Source: an uncultured bacterium
GTDB taxonomy: Bacteria > Bacteroidota > Bacteroidia > Chitinophagales > Chitinophagaceae
DNA length: 36,357 nucleotides
NCBI GenBank assembly: GCA_903957405.1
Contig: CAJBPC010000288.1
Span: 1 to 36,357, forward strand
Direction: 5' to 3'
Below, piece after piece: positions 17,207 to 25,821 of this stretch; within the stretch, counting starts at the first letter, position 1, and each line of letters starts with the position of its first letter. Made by a program: the position numbers and the translations under genes. The notes under the pieces were generated by a model. It worked only from the letters and a program-made list of their open reading frames with translations. It had not been told where the DNA came from and searched no databases.

Positions 17207-20200
17207 TTAAAAATCGAATTTGATCCCGAATGTGAACTTTGGTCTGGGGTTAAGTGTGGCTAAAGGATACAGTGGATCTTCCCCATACTTGTTGGCCAAT
17301 GACACGAACATATCGTTGCCCTGCGCGTACACTTGGAAATTCTTCATACCCACCCTGCTGAGCATGGCGGAGGGCACCCTGTAAGTCAGATTGACTTCCT
17401 GAAGCCTCAGCCATGATGCATTCTGGGAGAGATAGGAGAGGTTGTTGTAGAACCTGTCCCAGAAAAAGAAACGCGGCTCGTTGGGATTGACGGGGAGCGT
17501 CAGCAGTTCTGCCGATTTCCCGCCTGTGACGTCTGAAACATACTTGTTAGGAAGCATCCTGATAGACGACCACTGAACGGGATAGTTGAAGCCGCGTCGC
17601 TGAAAGACATGCCCGAAATTCCCGGTGATGATGAACGAAAGACTCAGGTTCCGATATTCGAAATTGTTCATGAAACCGAAAGTGAACGGAGCCACCAGTG
17701 TGCCTGTATTCTCCAGATAAGTCCTGCCGTCACCTGGTACGAATGTCTGCATGTCGTAATTCACATCGCCAGGCCCCAATACCGTGGGCTGGTTAGCCGC
17801 GTTGAATCCGGTGTATTTAAACATCCACATGGTATTCGCATTGTAATCCTCCACATAAGAGGATGTGCTACGGGCGATCATCGATGAGGAATTGTATTGC
17901 GCGATGAAAAGGTCGGTAATTTTGTTCCGGTTGTAGGAGAGATTCATGTTACCCGTCCAGCGCAGGTCCTTGGTGATGCGGGCTTCTGTACCGATCTCCA
18001 ACTCGATGCCTCGATTGACCATCGCAGCATTATTGAGCCTCTGTGAAGCCGACCCGTTCACGTTCGGTATGGAAATCACGGCGATCAGATCTTTCCCTGT
18101 CCGTTGATAGAGGTCAATCTTACCGAACAGTTTCCCTTTGAAAAGCCTGTAGTCTATCCCGATATTTGTCGTTGCCGTCTTCTCCCAACGAAGTGTGGGA
18201 TTGCCAAGGCTCGTGAAATTGGCGGTGTAGGCTCCTGTCAGCGTATTGGGGATCGAACTCAGGGAGATCAACGGCATGAAGGCAGTGCTCTTGTCAACAT
18301 TTCCGTTATATCCAAAAGTTGCCCGGAGATTGAGCCTGTCGATGAAGTCAACATGCTTCATGAAATCCTCTTTCCAAACCTGCCAGCTGCCACCGACAGA
18401 CCAGAATGGCGCATATCGGTATGACGGATCGTCTGTGATCAGATTCGATGCATCCGATCTGAAGCTGCCTGATAAAGTGTACTTGTCGCGGAAAGTATAC
18501 GATGCGTTTGCAAAAGCGGAGAAGAAACGCTCTGTCGTATAACCGAAGGAGTTCGTATATCCGAAGGACTGCGTCTGATTGAGCCAGTTGCGGATGACCA
18601 GATTGGTCGGAGGCAATGTCCCGTTCTGGTTGCCATTGCCGGGTACCCCCCCGGGGCCGTTAGGGAAATTACCCAATTGCAATGTCGCATCGTTATATCC
18701 ATAGGTACGGGGATTGTTGAATGTCTGCACGACCGAACTCTGCAACTCGGTACCACCGACAAAATTTACTTCATGATCCTTTCCGAACTCCCTGTTGAAA
18801 GATAGGAGATTCCTGAAATTCCATGCAGTCAGGTTGACACGGCTCTGATCGAGGATCGACCCTTTCGGCAGGTTGGGGAGCGGAGCCGTGGTCATTGATG
18901 TAAGCAAGCCCGGATTCCAAAATGCCGCCTGGTTCACTGACTGACGGACGGTAAAGCTATTCTCGTCATACAGGTTGCGTGTAAACGTATTGAAATTTTC
19001 GTATTGAATCCTCGACTCGATACTCAATCCCTTCATGGGTTTCAGCGTCAGGCCGCCCTGAACCCTGCCGTTGAGCTCCGTATTGACCAGAGATCGGCTT
19101 GATATCTCCCTTGCAGGGTTATAACTCCAGTCGCTGTAAGGGAATAGACTTGTTGGTACCTGCCTTTTGATCAGCGGCAGATAATATTTCAGGCTCGTAT
19201 TGGTCAGGCTGCCGTCGGGGTTCTTAAGCATCTCATATGGTGAAAGGCTTGAGATCTCGGCCAGGTTCGTTCCATTATTGGTAAACTTATTGTACTGCAA
19301 CATGGTATTCATCGAAAGATCCAGCCACTTGGTGAGATTGACCGTTGTCCGATAATTCATCATGAAACGATCGTTGTAGGTCTCCCTGAAGTTAGACTGG
19401 TTCTTCTCCATCATCAGCGAAAGGGCATTGTTCATACGCTGCGTCGCGCCATACAAACTCAGGTTATATTGCTGCGTGACCGGCCTTGCCAGCAGCATAT
19501 CCCCGATCTGGCCGCTGTTGTCCAGCGTCTTTAGACTGTCCAGTGTCTTGTCCCTTTGGGCAAGCGTTAGGAATCCGAGATTGTGTTCATTCAACGCACT
19601 CTGACCCAACGTCCAGTTCCAAGCCTGGTTGGAGGCCAATACGCCGGTATTCAGCAACGCTCCCCACTTATTATATGCCAATTTCTCATACTCGACCGTC
19701 TCCGAAGATGTTGCATGAGGCCTTGAATAGCCGAGGTCTATCTTTCCACCTATCCTTGTGAATGCGGAGAACTCCACTTTCAACGGATTGCCTCTGCTTG
19801 CACTCTTCGTTGTTACAACGATCACGCCGTTGACTGCACGAGCCCCCCAGATGGATGAGGCAGCTGCATCTTTAAGGATCGTTACCGACTCGACATCATT
19901 GGGGTTTATGGCGTTGTATGTCCCTTGTATCGGAAACCCATCCACCACCACAAGTGGCTCCTGGTTCGCATACAAGGTGGAAAGGCCGCGGATTTGAAAG
20001 AACGGATTACCTTCCTCATCCATGCGCAACGCCTGAACGCCGGCATTGGTGCCGATGATCCTTGACGCTATGTTGGTGGCTGGTTTATCAAGTTGCTGCC
20101 TGCTCACGGTACCGAATGCGCCTGTGGCCCTTTCCTTAGGTATGGTTTGATAACCCGTAGAAACCACGACCACTTCACCGAGTGTTCCCTCATCGATTTT

Positions 20201-20500
20201 CATGGAAAAATTAGCAGTATTTGACCCAGTCGGGATCTTCATCTCAGCTGTCTGCATACCGACATAAGTGAAGATCAGCGTCTGGTCACCAGAAGGCACC
20301 TGAATGCTGTATCGTCCGGATTCATTGGTCTTTACCACCTGCCGGCCGCCCTTCAGCGCAACCGTCACATTTGATAATGGAAGCTGGTCTGAAGATACCA
20401 CCTGTCCTGAAATGGTGCGGGACTGCTGCGCAATGGTGGACAGGCAGAAGAAGAATAGTCCGGCTAAAAGCAAGATGGATTCCCTGATTTTGAGATTCAT
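17207..20500 (-). CDS. SusC/RagA-family TonB-dependent transporter (second locus)
   Basis: Outer-membrane transporter of the second SusCD pair, 1097 residues from ATG 20500. The frame extends to a GTG at 20524, but the ATG directly precedes a clean signal peptide (MNLKIRESILLLAGLFFFCLSTIAQQ). A carboxypeptidase-regulatory-like domain follows (ISGQVVSSDQLPLSNVTVALKG to about 95), then the VVVVSTGYQTIPKERATGAF segment and plug (IRGLSTLYANQEPLVVVDGFPI, DVESVTILKDAAASSIWGARAVNGVIVVTTK). The barrel ends FTFGIKFDF with a terminal Phe. The TGYQTIPKERATGAF variant differs from the GYGTQKK form of the first SusC; this variant is common among SusC proteins linked to peptide or thioredoxin-type loci, as far as I recall (inference). 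It is divergent from the LytS/LytTR genes. Confidence 0.95.
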   Translation of the reverse strand: MNLKIRESILLLAGLFFFCLSTIAQQSRTISGQVVSSDQLPLSNVTVALKGGRQVVKTNESGRYSIQVPSGDQTLIFTYVGMQTAEMKIPTGSNTANFSMKIDEGTLGEVVVVSTGYQTIPKERATGAFGTVSRQQLDKPATNIASRIIGTNAGVQALRMDEEGNPFFQIRGLSTLYANQEPLVVVDGFPIQGTYNAINPNDVESVTILKDAAASSIWGARAVNGVIVVTTKSASRGNPLKVEFSAFTRIGGKIDLGYSRPHATSSETVEYEKLAYNKWGALLNTGVLASNQAWNWTLGQSALNEHNLGFLTLAQRDKTLDSLKTLDNSGQIGDMLLARPVTQQYNLSLYGATQRMNNALSLMMEKNQSNFRETYNDRFMMNYRTTVNLTKWLDLSMNTMLQYNKFTNNGTNLAEISSLSPYEMLKNPDGSLTNTSLKYYLPLIKRQVPTSLFPYSDWSYNPAREISSRSLVNTELNGRVQGGLTLKPMKGLSIESRIQYENFNTFTRNLYDENSFTVRQSVNQAAFWNPGLLTSMTTAPLPNLPKGSILDQSRVNLTAWNFRNLLSFNREFGKDHEVNFVGGTELQSSVVQTFNNPRTYGYNDATLQLGNFPNGPGGVPGNGNQNGTLPPTNLVIRNWLNQTQSFGYTNSFGYTTERFFSAFANASYTFRDKYTLSGSFRSDASNLITDDPSYRYAPFWSVGGSWQVWKEDFMKHVDFIDRLNLRATFGYNGNVDKSTAFMPLISLSSIPNTLTGAYTANFTSLGNPTLRWEKTATTNIGIDYRLFKGKLFGKIDLYQRTGKDLIAVISIPNVNGSASQRLNNAAMVNRGIELEIGTEARITKDLRWTGNMNLSYNRNKITDLFIAQYNSSSMIARSTSSYVEDYNANTMWMFKYTGFNAANQPTVLGPGDVNYDMQTFVPGDGRTYLENTGTLVAPFTFGFMNNFEYRNLSLSFIITGNFGHVFQRRGFNYPVQWSSIRMLPNKYVSDVTGGKSAELLTLPVNPNEPRFFFWDRFYNNLSYLSQNASWLRLQEVNLTYRVPSAMLSRVGMKNFQVYAQGNDMFVSLANKYGEDPLYPLATLNPRPKFTFGIKFDF

Positions 20501-20606
20501 TGCTGTTGTTTTGGTTTTTGACACGATTAAATTAGGGCAACGGATGGTATAATATCTTAATACTACATGAACGCATTAATTTCAATGACGTATGAAGAAA
20601 AGGGTT

Positions 20607-20623
20607 GTCTGAATCGATCAGAC
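20607..20623. promoter_or_regulatory. Operator-like inverted repeat GTCTGA-N5-TCAGAC
   Basis: Perfect 6-bp arms around ATCGA, about 107 bp upstream of the second susC ATG. It shares the GTCT...AGAC ends and the preceding TT with the repeat at 20709-20727, but its total length is 17 rather than 19 bp. Confidence 0.4.
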
Positions 20624-20708
20624 ATGACGAACAAGTTGTTGGGGTATAAGCAGCAATCGTGTCCGGGATATGATACTTCAGTTTGTATCCAATGCCGAAC
20701 ATTCACTT

Positions 20709-20727
20709 GTCTACCAATTAGGTAGAC
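20709..20727. promoter_or_regulatory. Operator-like inverted repeat GTCTACC-N5-GGTAGAC
   Basis: Perfect 7-bp arms around AATTA. It sits where the -33 element of the TAACTTTG promoter would be, a typical position for a regulator that controls the promoter. The adjacent LytTR regulator is a natural candidate, though LytTR sites are often imperfect direct repeats, so another factor is possible. Confidence 0.45.
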
Positions 20728-20742
20728 TTATCAAAAGTATGG

Positions 20743-20750
20743 TAACTTTG
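20743..20750 (+). promoter_or_regulatory. Candidate -7 promoter box TAACTTTG for the LytS/LytTR operon
   Basis: Exact match to the Bacteroidota sigma-70 -7 consensus TAnnTTTG. No TTG at the standard 19-21 bp upstream spacing; that position is occupied by the inverted repeat. Transcription would start near 20757. Confidence 0.4.
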
Positions 20751-21009
20751 AAAACAAACAAAATATTTTCCCGGTTAGTGGGATTCGGGTCAGCATTCAA
20801 TACTTCGTCGGAAAAATTTCTATTGAAAAATTACGAAGATCTTGCTTGGCTAAAATTTAAAATTTATTCAAAGTGCCATTTTTTACGCGAACGGCAGATT
20901 CCAACTGACGTACCAGCCATATGCTTCCGTGAAAGCTGCAAAAGACCCAACTGCGGGATGAAGATCTAGAAGACAATTAAATTTTATTAGAATAAATTAG
21001 GAGTTCAAT

Positions 21010-22080
21010 GTGAGAACCTTATCCGGAGATATCTTAATCAAGCGCAGTTGGAAGAACTTCTTGCTGTCTACAGGCATCTGGTTTGCTGCGATCCTCGTCT
21101 ACATGGTACTGGGGAATGCACAGAGGAAGGTGCCAACGGCATTGTGGTTCTATATCAGGTATACCTGGCCAAGCTTCCTGCTGTGCTATGCGACGGTAGT
21201 GTGGCTGATTCCTGAATTCTTACACAAGAAAAAGTTTAAGCTATTCGGATGCTTGCTGGTGGGCATGCTCATCCTGTATTGCATTGTCAGATATTATAAC
21301 CACATCCTCCAGAATCCGGAGATGTACGTCTTTTACCGTAAAGTCGGAGACAATCTGATGCCGATAAAATCGAGTTTCAGGAATATTTTCTCTATTGAAA
21401 TCATCCGTGGACTTGAATTCATTTTCATTGCTTTCTGCTACCGGTTCATCATAGACTGGACCATCATGGAAAAAGAAAGGATAAGGTTGGAAAAGGAAAA
21501 AATCCAGGCTGACCTAACCATGCTCCGTCATCAGTTGAATCCGCATTTCCTGTTCAATACCATTAATGACATTTATTATCTTGCGTTGATACAGTCACCC
21601 CGGACTGCCGACGCGATGCTAGAACTTTCAGAGCTTTTGAGATACGTGCTGCATGAAAAAGATGACATTGTTCCGCTGGAAAAGGAGCTCGATCACCTCA
21701 GAAGGTTCATCCACCTGCATCACTTTCGCTTCCCCGACGATGTCATCAAGTTCACGTTGGACAATACGGACCCATCCGACAAGTTTGGCATACCGCCGCT
21801 TTTACTGCAGTCCTTTGCCGAGAACGCATTCAAGCATGGCAAGCCCGGGACTGATGACGAACCCATCATCATAAGCATCGATATACGTGACGGACGCCTG
21901 CTTTACAAGGTCGTCAATGCCATAGGAAACAAACTATCGAAGGATGACAGCAACGGCATCGGAATCAAAAATCTTGAAAAGAGGCTAGCCCTGTTGTTCC
22001 CTGGCCGGCACAGTTTGTCGATTGAGGAACATGATGACCAATACATCGCACAAATGGAAATACCCCTTGAAAAAAGATGA
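21010..22080 (+). CDS. LytS/YehU-type membrane sensor histidine kinase
   Basis: Membrane histidine kinase of the His_kinase (PF06580) family, 356 residues. Four hydrophobic segments (about residues 15-34, 45-68, 77-100 and 135-156) are followed by a charged coiled coil (MEKERIRLEKEKIQADLTML) and the H-box RHQLNPHFLFNTIND with His179. The ATPase part shows the N-box LLLQSFAENAFKHG and a GIGIKNLEKRL G-box. The start is GTG at 21010, with AGGAG ending 6 bases upstream; an overlapping ATG at 21008 is followed at once by TGA, so it cannot be the start. There is no sizeable extracytoplasmic domain, so the signal is probably sensed within the membrane. It overlaps the regulator gene by 4 bp (ATGA), indicating translational coupling. 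It is divergent from the second susC, which it likely controls. Confidence 0.94.
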   Translation: MRTLSGDILIKRSWKNFLLSTGIWFAAILVYMVLGNAQRKVPTALWFYIRYTWPSFLLCYATVVWLIPEFLHKKKFKLFGCLLVGMLILYCIVRYYNHILQNPEMYVFYRKVGDNLMPIKSSFRNIFSIEIIRGLEFIFIAFCYRFIIDWTIMEKERIRLEKEKIQADLTMLRHQLNPHFLFNTINDIYYLALIQSPRTADAMLELSELLRYVLHEKDDIVPLEKELDHLRRFIHLHHFRFPDDVIKFTLDNTDPSDKFGIPPLLLQSFAENAFKHGKPGTDDEPIIISIDIRDGRLLYKVVNAIGNKLSKDDSNGIGIKNLEKRLALLFPGRHSLSIEEHDDQYIAQMEIPLEKR

Positions 22081-22817
22081 TCAAAGCCATAGCCATAGAC
22101 GATGAGAGAAATGCGCTGGGAGTCATCACGCAATTCGCAAACAGGATTCCCGGGCTTGAACTCTCGGAAACATTCACCGATCCAATTAAGGTCGTTCCTT
22201 TCCTATACCGGAATCCTAATACGGACCTTTTGTTCTTGGACATCCAGATGGCAAAAATGAACGGGTTGGACCTGGCTAAGCAGATCTCCAAGGGAAGGGC
22301 TCGGATCATACTCACCACCGCCTATCCGAATTATGCACTGCAGGGTTTCGACTTGGATGTCATCGACTACCTATTGAAGCCGTTCTCATTCGAAAGATTC
22401 GACAAGGCAGTCAACAAGGCCATGAGCATCCTCGCGTCAGTTGCCCCAACTGCCGACACCAATAAAAGCATTGAAGGCGCAAAGCTTGGTCATGAGGAAT
22501 TCATCTTCGTACGATCCGACTACAAAACCATCAAAGTGTCATTGTCGGATATCCTATACATCGAAGGCACGGGCAATTATGTGAGCATTCATACCCGGAA
22601 AGGAAAGATCTTGTCTCTGCAGAACATGAAGACGTTCGAAGACCAATTGCGCCCATTCAACTTCTTTCGGATCCACAAGTCATTCATCATCTCCATACAA
22701 CACATCGACTCAATAGGGAAAAAAAGCATCTTCATCAACCATGAAGAAATTCCCATTGGTGATACGTTCAGGGATCCATTCAATGATTACATGAAATTGA
22801 ATTTCAAACAATTTTAA
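22077..22817 (+). CDS. LytTR-family response regulator
   Basis: Partner of the LytS-like kinase: a 246-residue DNA-binding regulator. The receiver domain (about 1-120) has the acidic pair in AIDDE, phospho-acceptor Asp55 in LLFLDIQM, the conserved Thr in ILTTAYPNYALQGF and Lys in DYLLKPF. The LytTR domain (about 140-240) begins FIFVRSDYKTIKVSLSDILYIEGTGNYVSIHT and ends near FRIHKSFIISIQHIDSIGKKSIFINHEEIPIGDTF, all standard for the family. LytTR proteins activate promoters from repeats near -50 to -90; the inverted repeats between the kinase gene and the second susC are candidates (inference). The coding region overlaps the kinase stop by 4 bp and is followed after 17 bp by the TlpA-type gene. 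Confidence 0.95.
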   Translation: MIKAIAIDDERNALGVITQFANRIPGLELSETFTDPIKVVPFLYRNPNTDLLFLDIQMAKMNGLDLAKQISKGRARIILTTAYPNYALQGFDLDVIDYLLKPFSFERFDKAVNKAMSILASVAPTADTNKSIEGAKLGHEEFIFVRSDYKTIKVSLSDILYIEGTGNYVSIHTRKGKILSLQNMKTFEDQLRPFNFFRIHKSFIISIQHIDSIGKKSIFINHEEIPIGDTFRDPFNDYMKLNFKQF

Positions 22818-22834
22818 TGGCATAAACATTTCGT

Positions 22835-23947
22835 ATGAAACAAGTATTGATGATTTTCGGCTTAATGGCATATAACCTGTTTTCTTTTGGACAAACAAGT
22901 TTTAAGTATGAGATCAGGGGAACGGTAAAAGGACTTGGAAAAGACACACTGACCTTAATGGTCACCAATGCCAGATCAGGTAAACCGGGTGATAAGTACA
23001 TGATTCCAGCCTTCAATGATACTTTTGTCTTCAAAGCGATTTCTAATCAGGTTGAGATGGCCTATCTCTATATTGAGAACAACAGACGGATCGGCGACCT
23101 CACGCTTTTCCTCGACGAGGGGTTTATCCAAGTGAAAGGTGATCTATCCAATTTCTCAAGATCCCATGTCTATGGTACAAAAGCAAACGATGACATGGTT
23201 GCCATGCGCCAGCAAGAAAGCGTGTACTATGATGAAATCACGAGCATCCGGGAGGATTTGAAAGCACGGAAGGATACAGGTGCCTCTTCATACAAATCAG
23301 CAATAGCGAAAATCAGTGCACTTCAGGATTCTGCAATGAAATCAAAGGAAAGATTTGCAGAAAAAAATCCCGGATCTTATATCTCAGGCATCAACCTCTA
23401 TGTACTCTCAGACAGAATCCCGTTTGAGAGACTGGATAAATTATACACCGATCTGGACCCAAAAGTGAAACAAATGGGGTTAATATCGAAACTATCAAAT
23501 AAGATCGAAGGAAAGCGAAGAAGCCTTGTAGGCAAAACGGCATCGGATTTCAGCATTCAGGATATCAATGGAAAACCGGTAAAGCTATCGGACTTCAAAG
23601 GTAGATATGTACTCCTGGATTTCTGGGCCAGTTGGTGTGTACCCTGCAGGGAGGAGAATCCCTTCCTCAAAGCCGCCTATGCAAAATATAAGGAGAAGGG
23701 TTTCGAGATCATCGGCATTTCTGTGGATGAGCATGGGGAGCGCTGGAAAAAAGCCATTGCGGATGACAAGTTGCCCTGGATCCACATATCGGACCTGAAG
23801 CGGGAGAATTTTATTGCCACCCTTTATGGTGTTCAGCCGATACCTGACAACTTCCTGGTAAACCCCGATGGAAAGATCATTGCAAAAGCCATTCGTGGTA
23901 GCCAGATCGAAGAAGTATTGTCAAAATACTTCGAAAACGAGAAGTAA
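22835..23947 (+). CDS. TlpA-family thioredoxin-like protein with DUF4369-type N-terminus (third)
   Basis: Exported 370-residue thioredoxin-like protein. The signal MKQVLMIFGLMAYNLFSFGQ is followed by a DUF4369-like beta domain (FKYEIRGTVKGLGKDTLTLMV), a helical middle, and a thioredoxin domain with WASWCVPC (Cys268, Cys271), GISVDEHGERWKKAI, and cis-Pro in GVQPIPDNFLVNPDGKI. It shares architecture and the RWKK/CVPC features with the TlpA gene at 12860-14011, so the two are likely paralogues. It is only 17 bp after the LytTR gene and is probably in the kinase operon. That physically ties the two-component system to the thioredoxin proteins of the divergent susCD operon. Confidence 0.93.
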   Translation: MKQVLMIFGLMAYNLFSFGQTSFKYEIRGTVKGLGKDTLTLMVTNARSGKPGDKYMIPAFNDTFVFKAISNQVEMAYLYIENNRRIGDLTLFLDEGFIQVKGDLSNFSRSHVYGTKANDDMVAMRQQESVYYDEITSIREDLKARKDTGASSYKSAIAKISALQDSAMKSKERFAEKNPGSYISGINLYVLSDRIPFERLDKLYTDLDPKVKQMGLISKLSNKIEGKRRSLVGKTASDFSIQDINGKPVKLSDFKGRYVLLDFWASWCVPCREENPFLKAAYAKYKEKGFEIIGISVDEHGERWKKAIADDKLPWIHISDLKRENFIATLYGVQPIPDNFLVNPDGKIIAKAIRGSQIEEVLSKYFENEK

Positions 23948-24113
23948 AGCTGTAAACTGACTTAATTGCCGACCTGTCAAGTTTCCCGCACGCCAAATGA
24001 TAAAAAATCAGGACAATTCAGGTGGTCATTCCGGCTTTTTGTAATACTTTGAATGTCATTTGATGCCCTTTGGCTACGACGGGCTTAAGACACCAAAGCA
24101 GCAAAGAGATGTG
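23948..24113. promoter_or_regulatory. Upstream region of the arabinose operon
   Basis: A 166-bp gap between the third TlpA gene and araB, both on plus. No clear terminator. The best promoter-like box is TACTTTG at 24045-24051, one base short of the TAnnTTTG consensus and without a matching -33 TTG. CAAATGA (23994) and TCATTTG (24056) form a distant inverted pair that could be chance. The arabinose regulator gene is not in the window. Confidence 0.3.
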
Positions 24114-25793
24114 ATGATAAATAAATCGTACGTCATTGGTGTAGATTATGGAACGGATTCTGTCAGGTCTGTCATTGTCCGAACAGATAATGGTGAGGAA
24201 ATTGCCTCCTCCGTGCATTACTATGTCCGATGGAAAGAAGGCCTCTACTGTGACCCTTCAACAAACCGGTTCCGCCAGCACCCGCTCGACTATGTCGAGG
24301 GACTTGAACTGACGATCACTGCAGCATTGAGAAAGGCAGGCGGACAGGTAGCGCAAAACATCATTGCCATCGGCATCGATACCACCGGTTCGACGCCCGT
24401 TGCTGTCGACCAGTCAGGACAACCATTGGCCCTGATGGCTCCCTTTTCGGAGAATCCCAACGCCATGTTCGTGTTATGGAAAGATCATACGGCCATCAGT
24501 GAAGCTGCAGAGATCAACATGCACTCAAAATCTTTCGACACGGATTACTTGCAATACGTCGGAGGCGTATACTCATCCGAATGGTTCTGGGCAAAGCTGT
24601 TGCATATCCTTCGAACAGACCAAAAAGTTCGAAAAGCATGTGCGTCCTGGGTGGAGCAATGCGACTGGATCCCTTTCCTTCTTACTGGCGGAACGGATAT
24701 CTCACAAATGAAACGAAGCACTTGTGCAGCCGGGCACAAGGCCTTATGGGCAGATGCTTTTGGGGGGTATCCGCCAAATGATTTCTTTTCAGCATTGGAT
24801 CCGATGCTCGAAGGATATGTGGGCACGCTTGGGAAAAATACATACACGTCAGATAAAGCAGTCGGATCTCTTTGTAAAGAATGGGCTGAAAGACTCGGTC
24901 TATCTGAGCAAGTCGTTGTAGCCGTAGGAGCATTCGATGCACACATGGGTGCGGTCGGAGGCCAGATAGAGCCTTATCACCTCAGCAAGGTGATGGGCAC
25001 ATCCACTTGCGACATCATGGTCGCATCAGCAGAACAAATTGATGGCAGAACAGTTCGTGGCATCTGTGGGCAGGTCCACGGCTCGGTCATTCCGGGTATG
25101 GTAGGTCTGGAAGCCGGTCAGTCTGCCTTCGGAGATGCCTACGCCTGGTTCAGGAACATGATCCTCAAACCTGTCGGGGAACTGCTGCTGCAATCTGACA
25201 CACTCGATGGTGATGCCGCTGCAGCGTTGATAAAGGAATTAAGCGATAGATTGATCTCCCACCTTTCGATCCAGGCGGCAGTCCTTCCTCTTAGCGTGGA
25301 GGACGAGCTCGCAACCGATTGGTTGAATGGGCGTCGGACGCCGGATGCAAACCAATACCTCAAAGGCAGCATTCATGGCCTCGACTTGGGCAGTGATGCG
25401 AGCAGGATCTTCAGATCCTTAGTGGAAGCCACCTGTTTTGGTGCCAAAATGATCATCGAACGCTTCATCGACGAAGGAGTACCCGTCAAAGGGCTCATAG
25501 GCCTCGGAGGAGTGGCACGAAAATCACCCTATATCATGCAGGTGATGAGCGATGTGACGAATCTACCTATTCGAATTCATCGTAGTGAACAAACATGCGC
25601 CATAGGTGCCGCCATGTTTGCAGCCACGGCCGCAGGCGTTTTCACGAAAGTGGAGGATGCAATGGCTCAAATGGGGCGGGGGTTCGAAGCAACGTATCTA
25701 CCGGACCTCAACAGATCGAAGTACTACGAAATGCGCTATCGGAAATATAAAGCTGCGGGAAAATTCACGGAGCAACATACTCCCGTACAATAG
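24114..25793 (+). CDS. araB: L-ribulokinase
   Basis: Cytoplasmic FGGY-family kinase that converts L-ribulose plus ATP to L-ribulose 5-phosphate. The start at ATG 24114 (MINKSYVIGVDYGTDSVRSVIV) aligns with the start of known AraB proteins; the frame runs 18 codons further upstream without family character. Marks of AraB rather than xylulokinase: VDYGTDSVR at the N-terminus, EEIASSVHYYVRWKEGLYCDP, QHPLDYVEGLE, the NAMFVLWKDHTA segment, SEWFWAKLLHIL, and the C-terminal ATP site GLIGLGGVARKSPYIMQVMSDV. Length 559 matches E. coli AraB (about 566). It is the first gene of a four-gene operon for L-arabinose use. Confidence 0.96.
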   Translation: MINKSYVIGVDYGTDSVRSVIVRTDNGEEIASSVHYYVRWKEGLYCDPSTNRFRQHPLDYVEGLELTITAALRKAGGQVAQNIIAIGIDTTGSTPVAVDQSGQPLALMAPFSENPNAMFVLWKDHTAISEAAEINMHSKSFDTDYLQYVGGVYSSEWFWAKLLHILRTDQKVRKACASWVEQCDWIPFLLTGGTDISQMKRSTCAAGHKALWADAFGGYPPNDFFSALDPMLEGYVGTLGKNTYTSDKAVGSLCKEWAERLGLSEQVVVAVGAFDAHMGAVGGQIEPYHLSKVMGTSTCDIMVASAEQIDGRTVRGICGQVHGSVIPGMVGLEAGQSAFGDAYAWFRNMILKPVGELLLQSDTLDGDAAAALIKELSDRLISHLSIQAAVLPLSVEDELATDWLNGRRTPDANQYLKGSIHGLDLGSDASRIFRSLVEATCFGAKMIIERFIDEGVPVKGLIGLGGVARKSPYIMQVMSDVTNLPIRIHRSEQTCAIGAAMFAATAAGVFTKVEDAMAQMGRGFEATYLPDLNRSKYYEMRYRKYKAAGKFTEQHTPVQ

Positions 25794-25821
25794 CCCTACG
25801 CCGCTGCAAAACAGATGACCC

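Larger units (their letters stand above)
20501..21009. promoter_or_regulatory. Divergent intergenic region, second susC versus LytS kinase
   Basis: About 510 bp without a credible gene. It contains two inverted repeats that share the same ends: GTCTGA-N5-TCAGAC (20607-20623) and GTCTACC-N5-GGTAGAC (20709-20727). Both are preceded by TT. A Bacteroidota -7 box, TAACTTTG (20743-20750), lies 15 bp after the second repeat and points toward the kinase gene; the -33 box is poor, as expected for an activated or repressed promoter. An open frame here (about 20670-20969) has no recognisable features. The implied 5' leader of the kinase mRNA would be about 250 nt. Confidence 0.5.

Noticed and set aside
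20670..20969. 99-residue open frame in the susC2-LytS gap
   Set aside because: No family resemblance, signal or ribosome site. It spans the inverted repeat and the TAACTTTG box, so it is more likely leader or promoter DNA.
24060..24113. Extension of araB by 18 codons upstream
   Set aside because: AraB homology starts exactly at the ATG at 24114; the extra residues have no family match.
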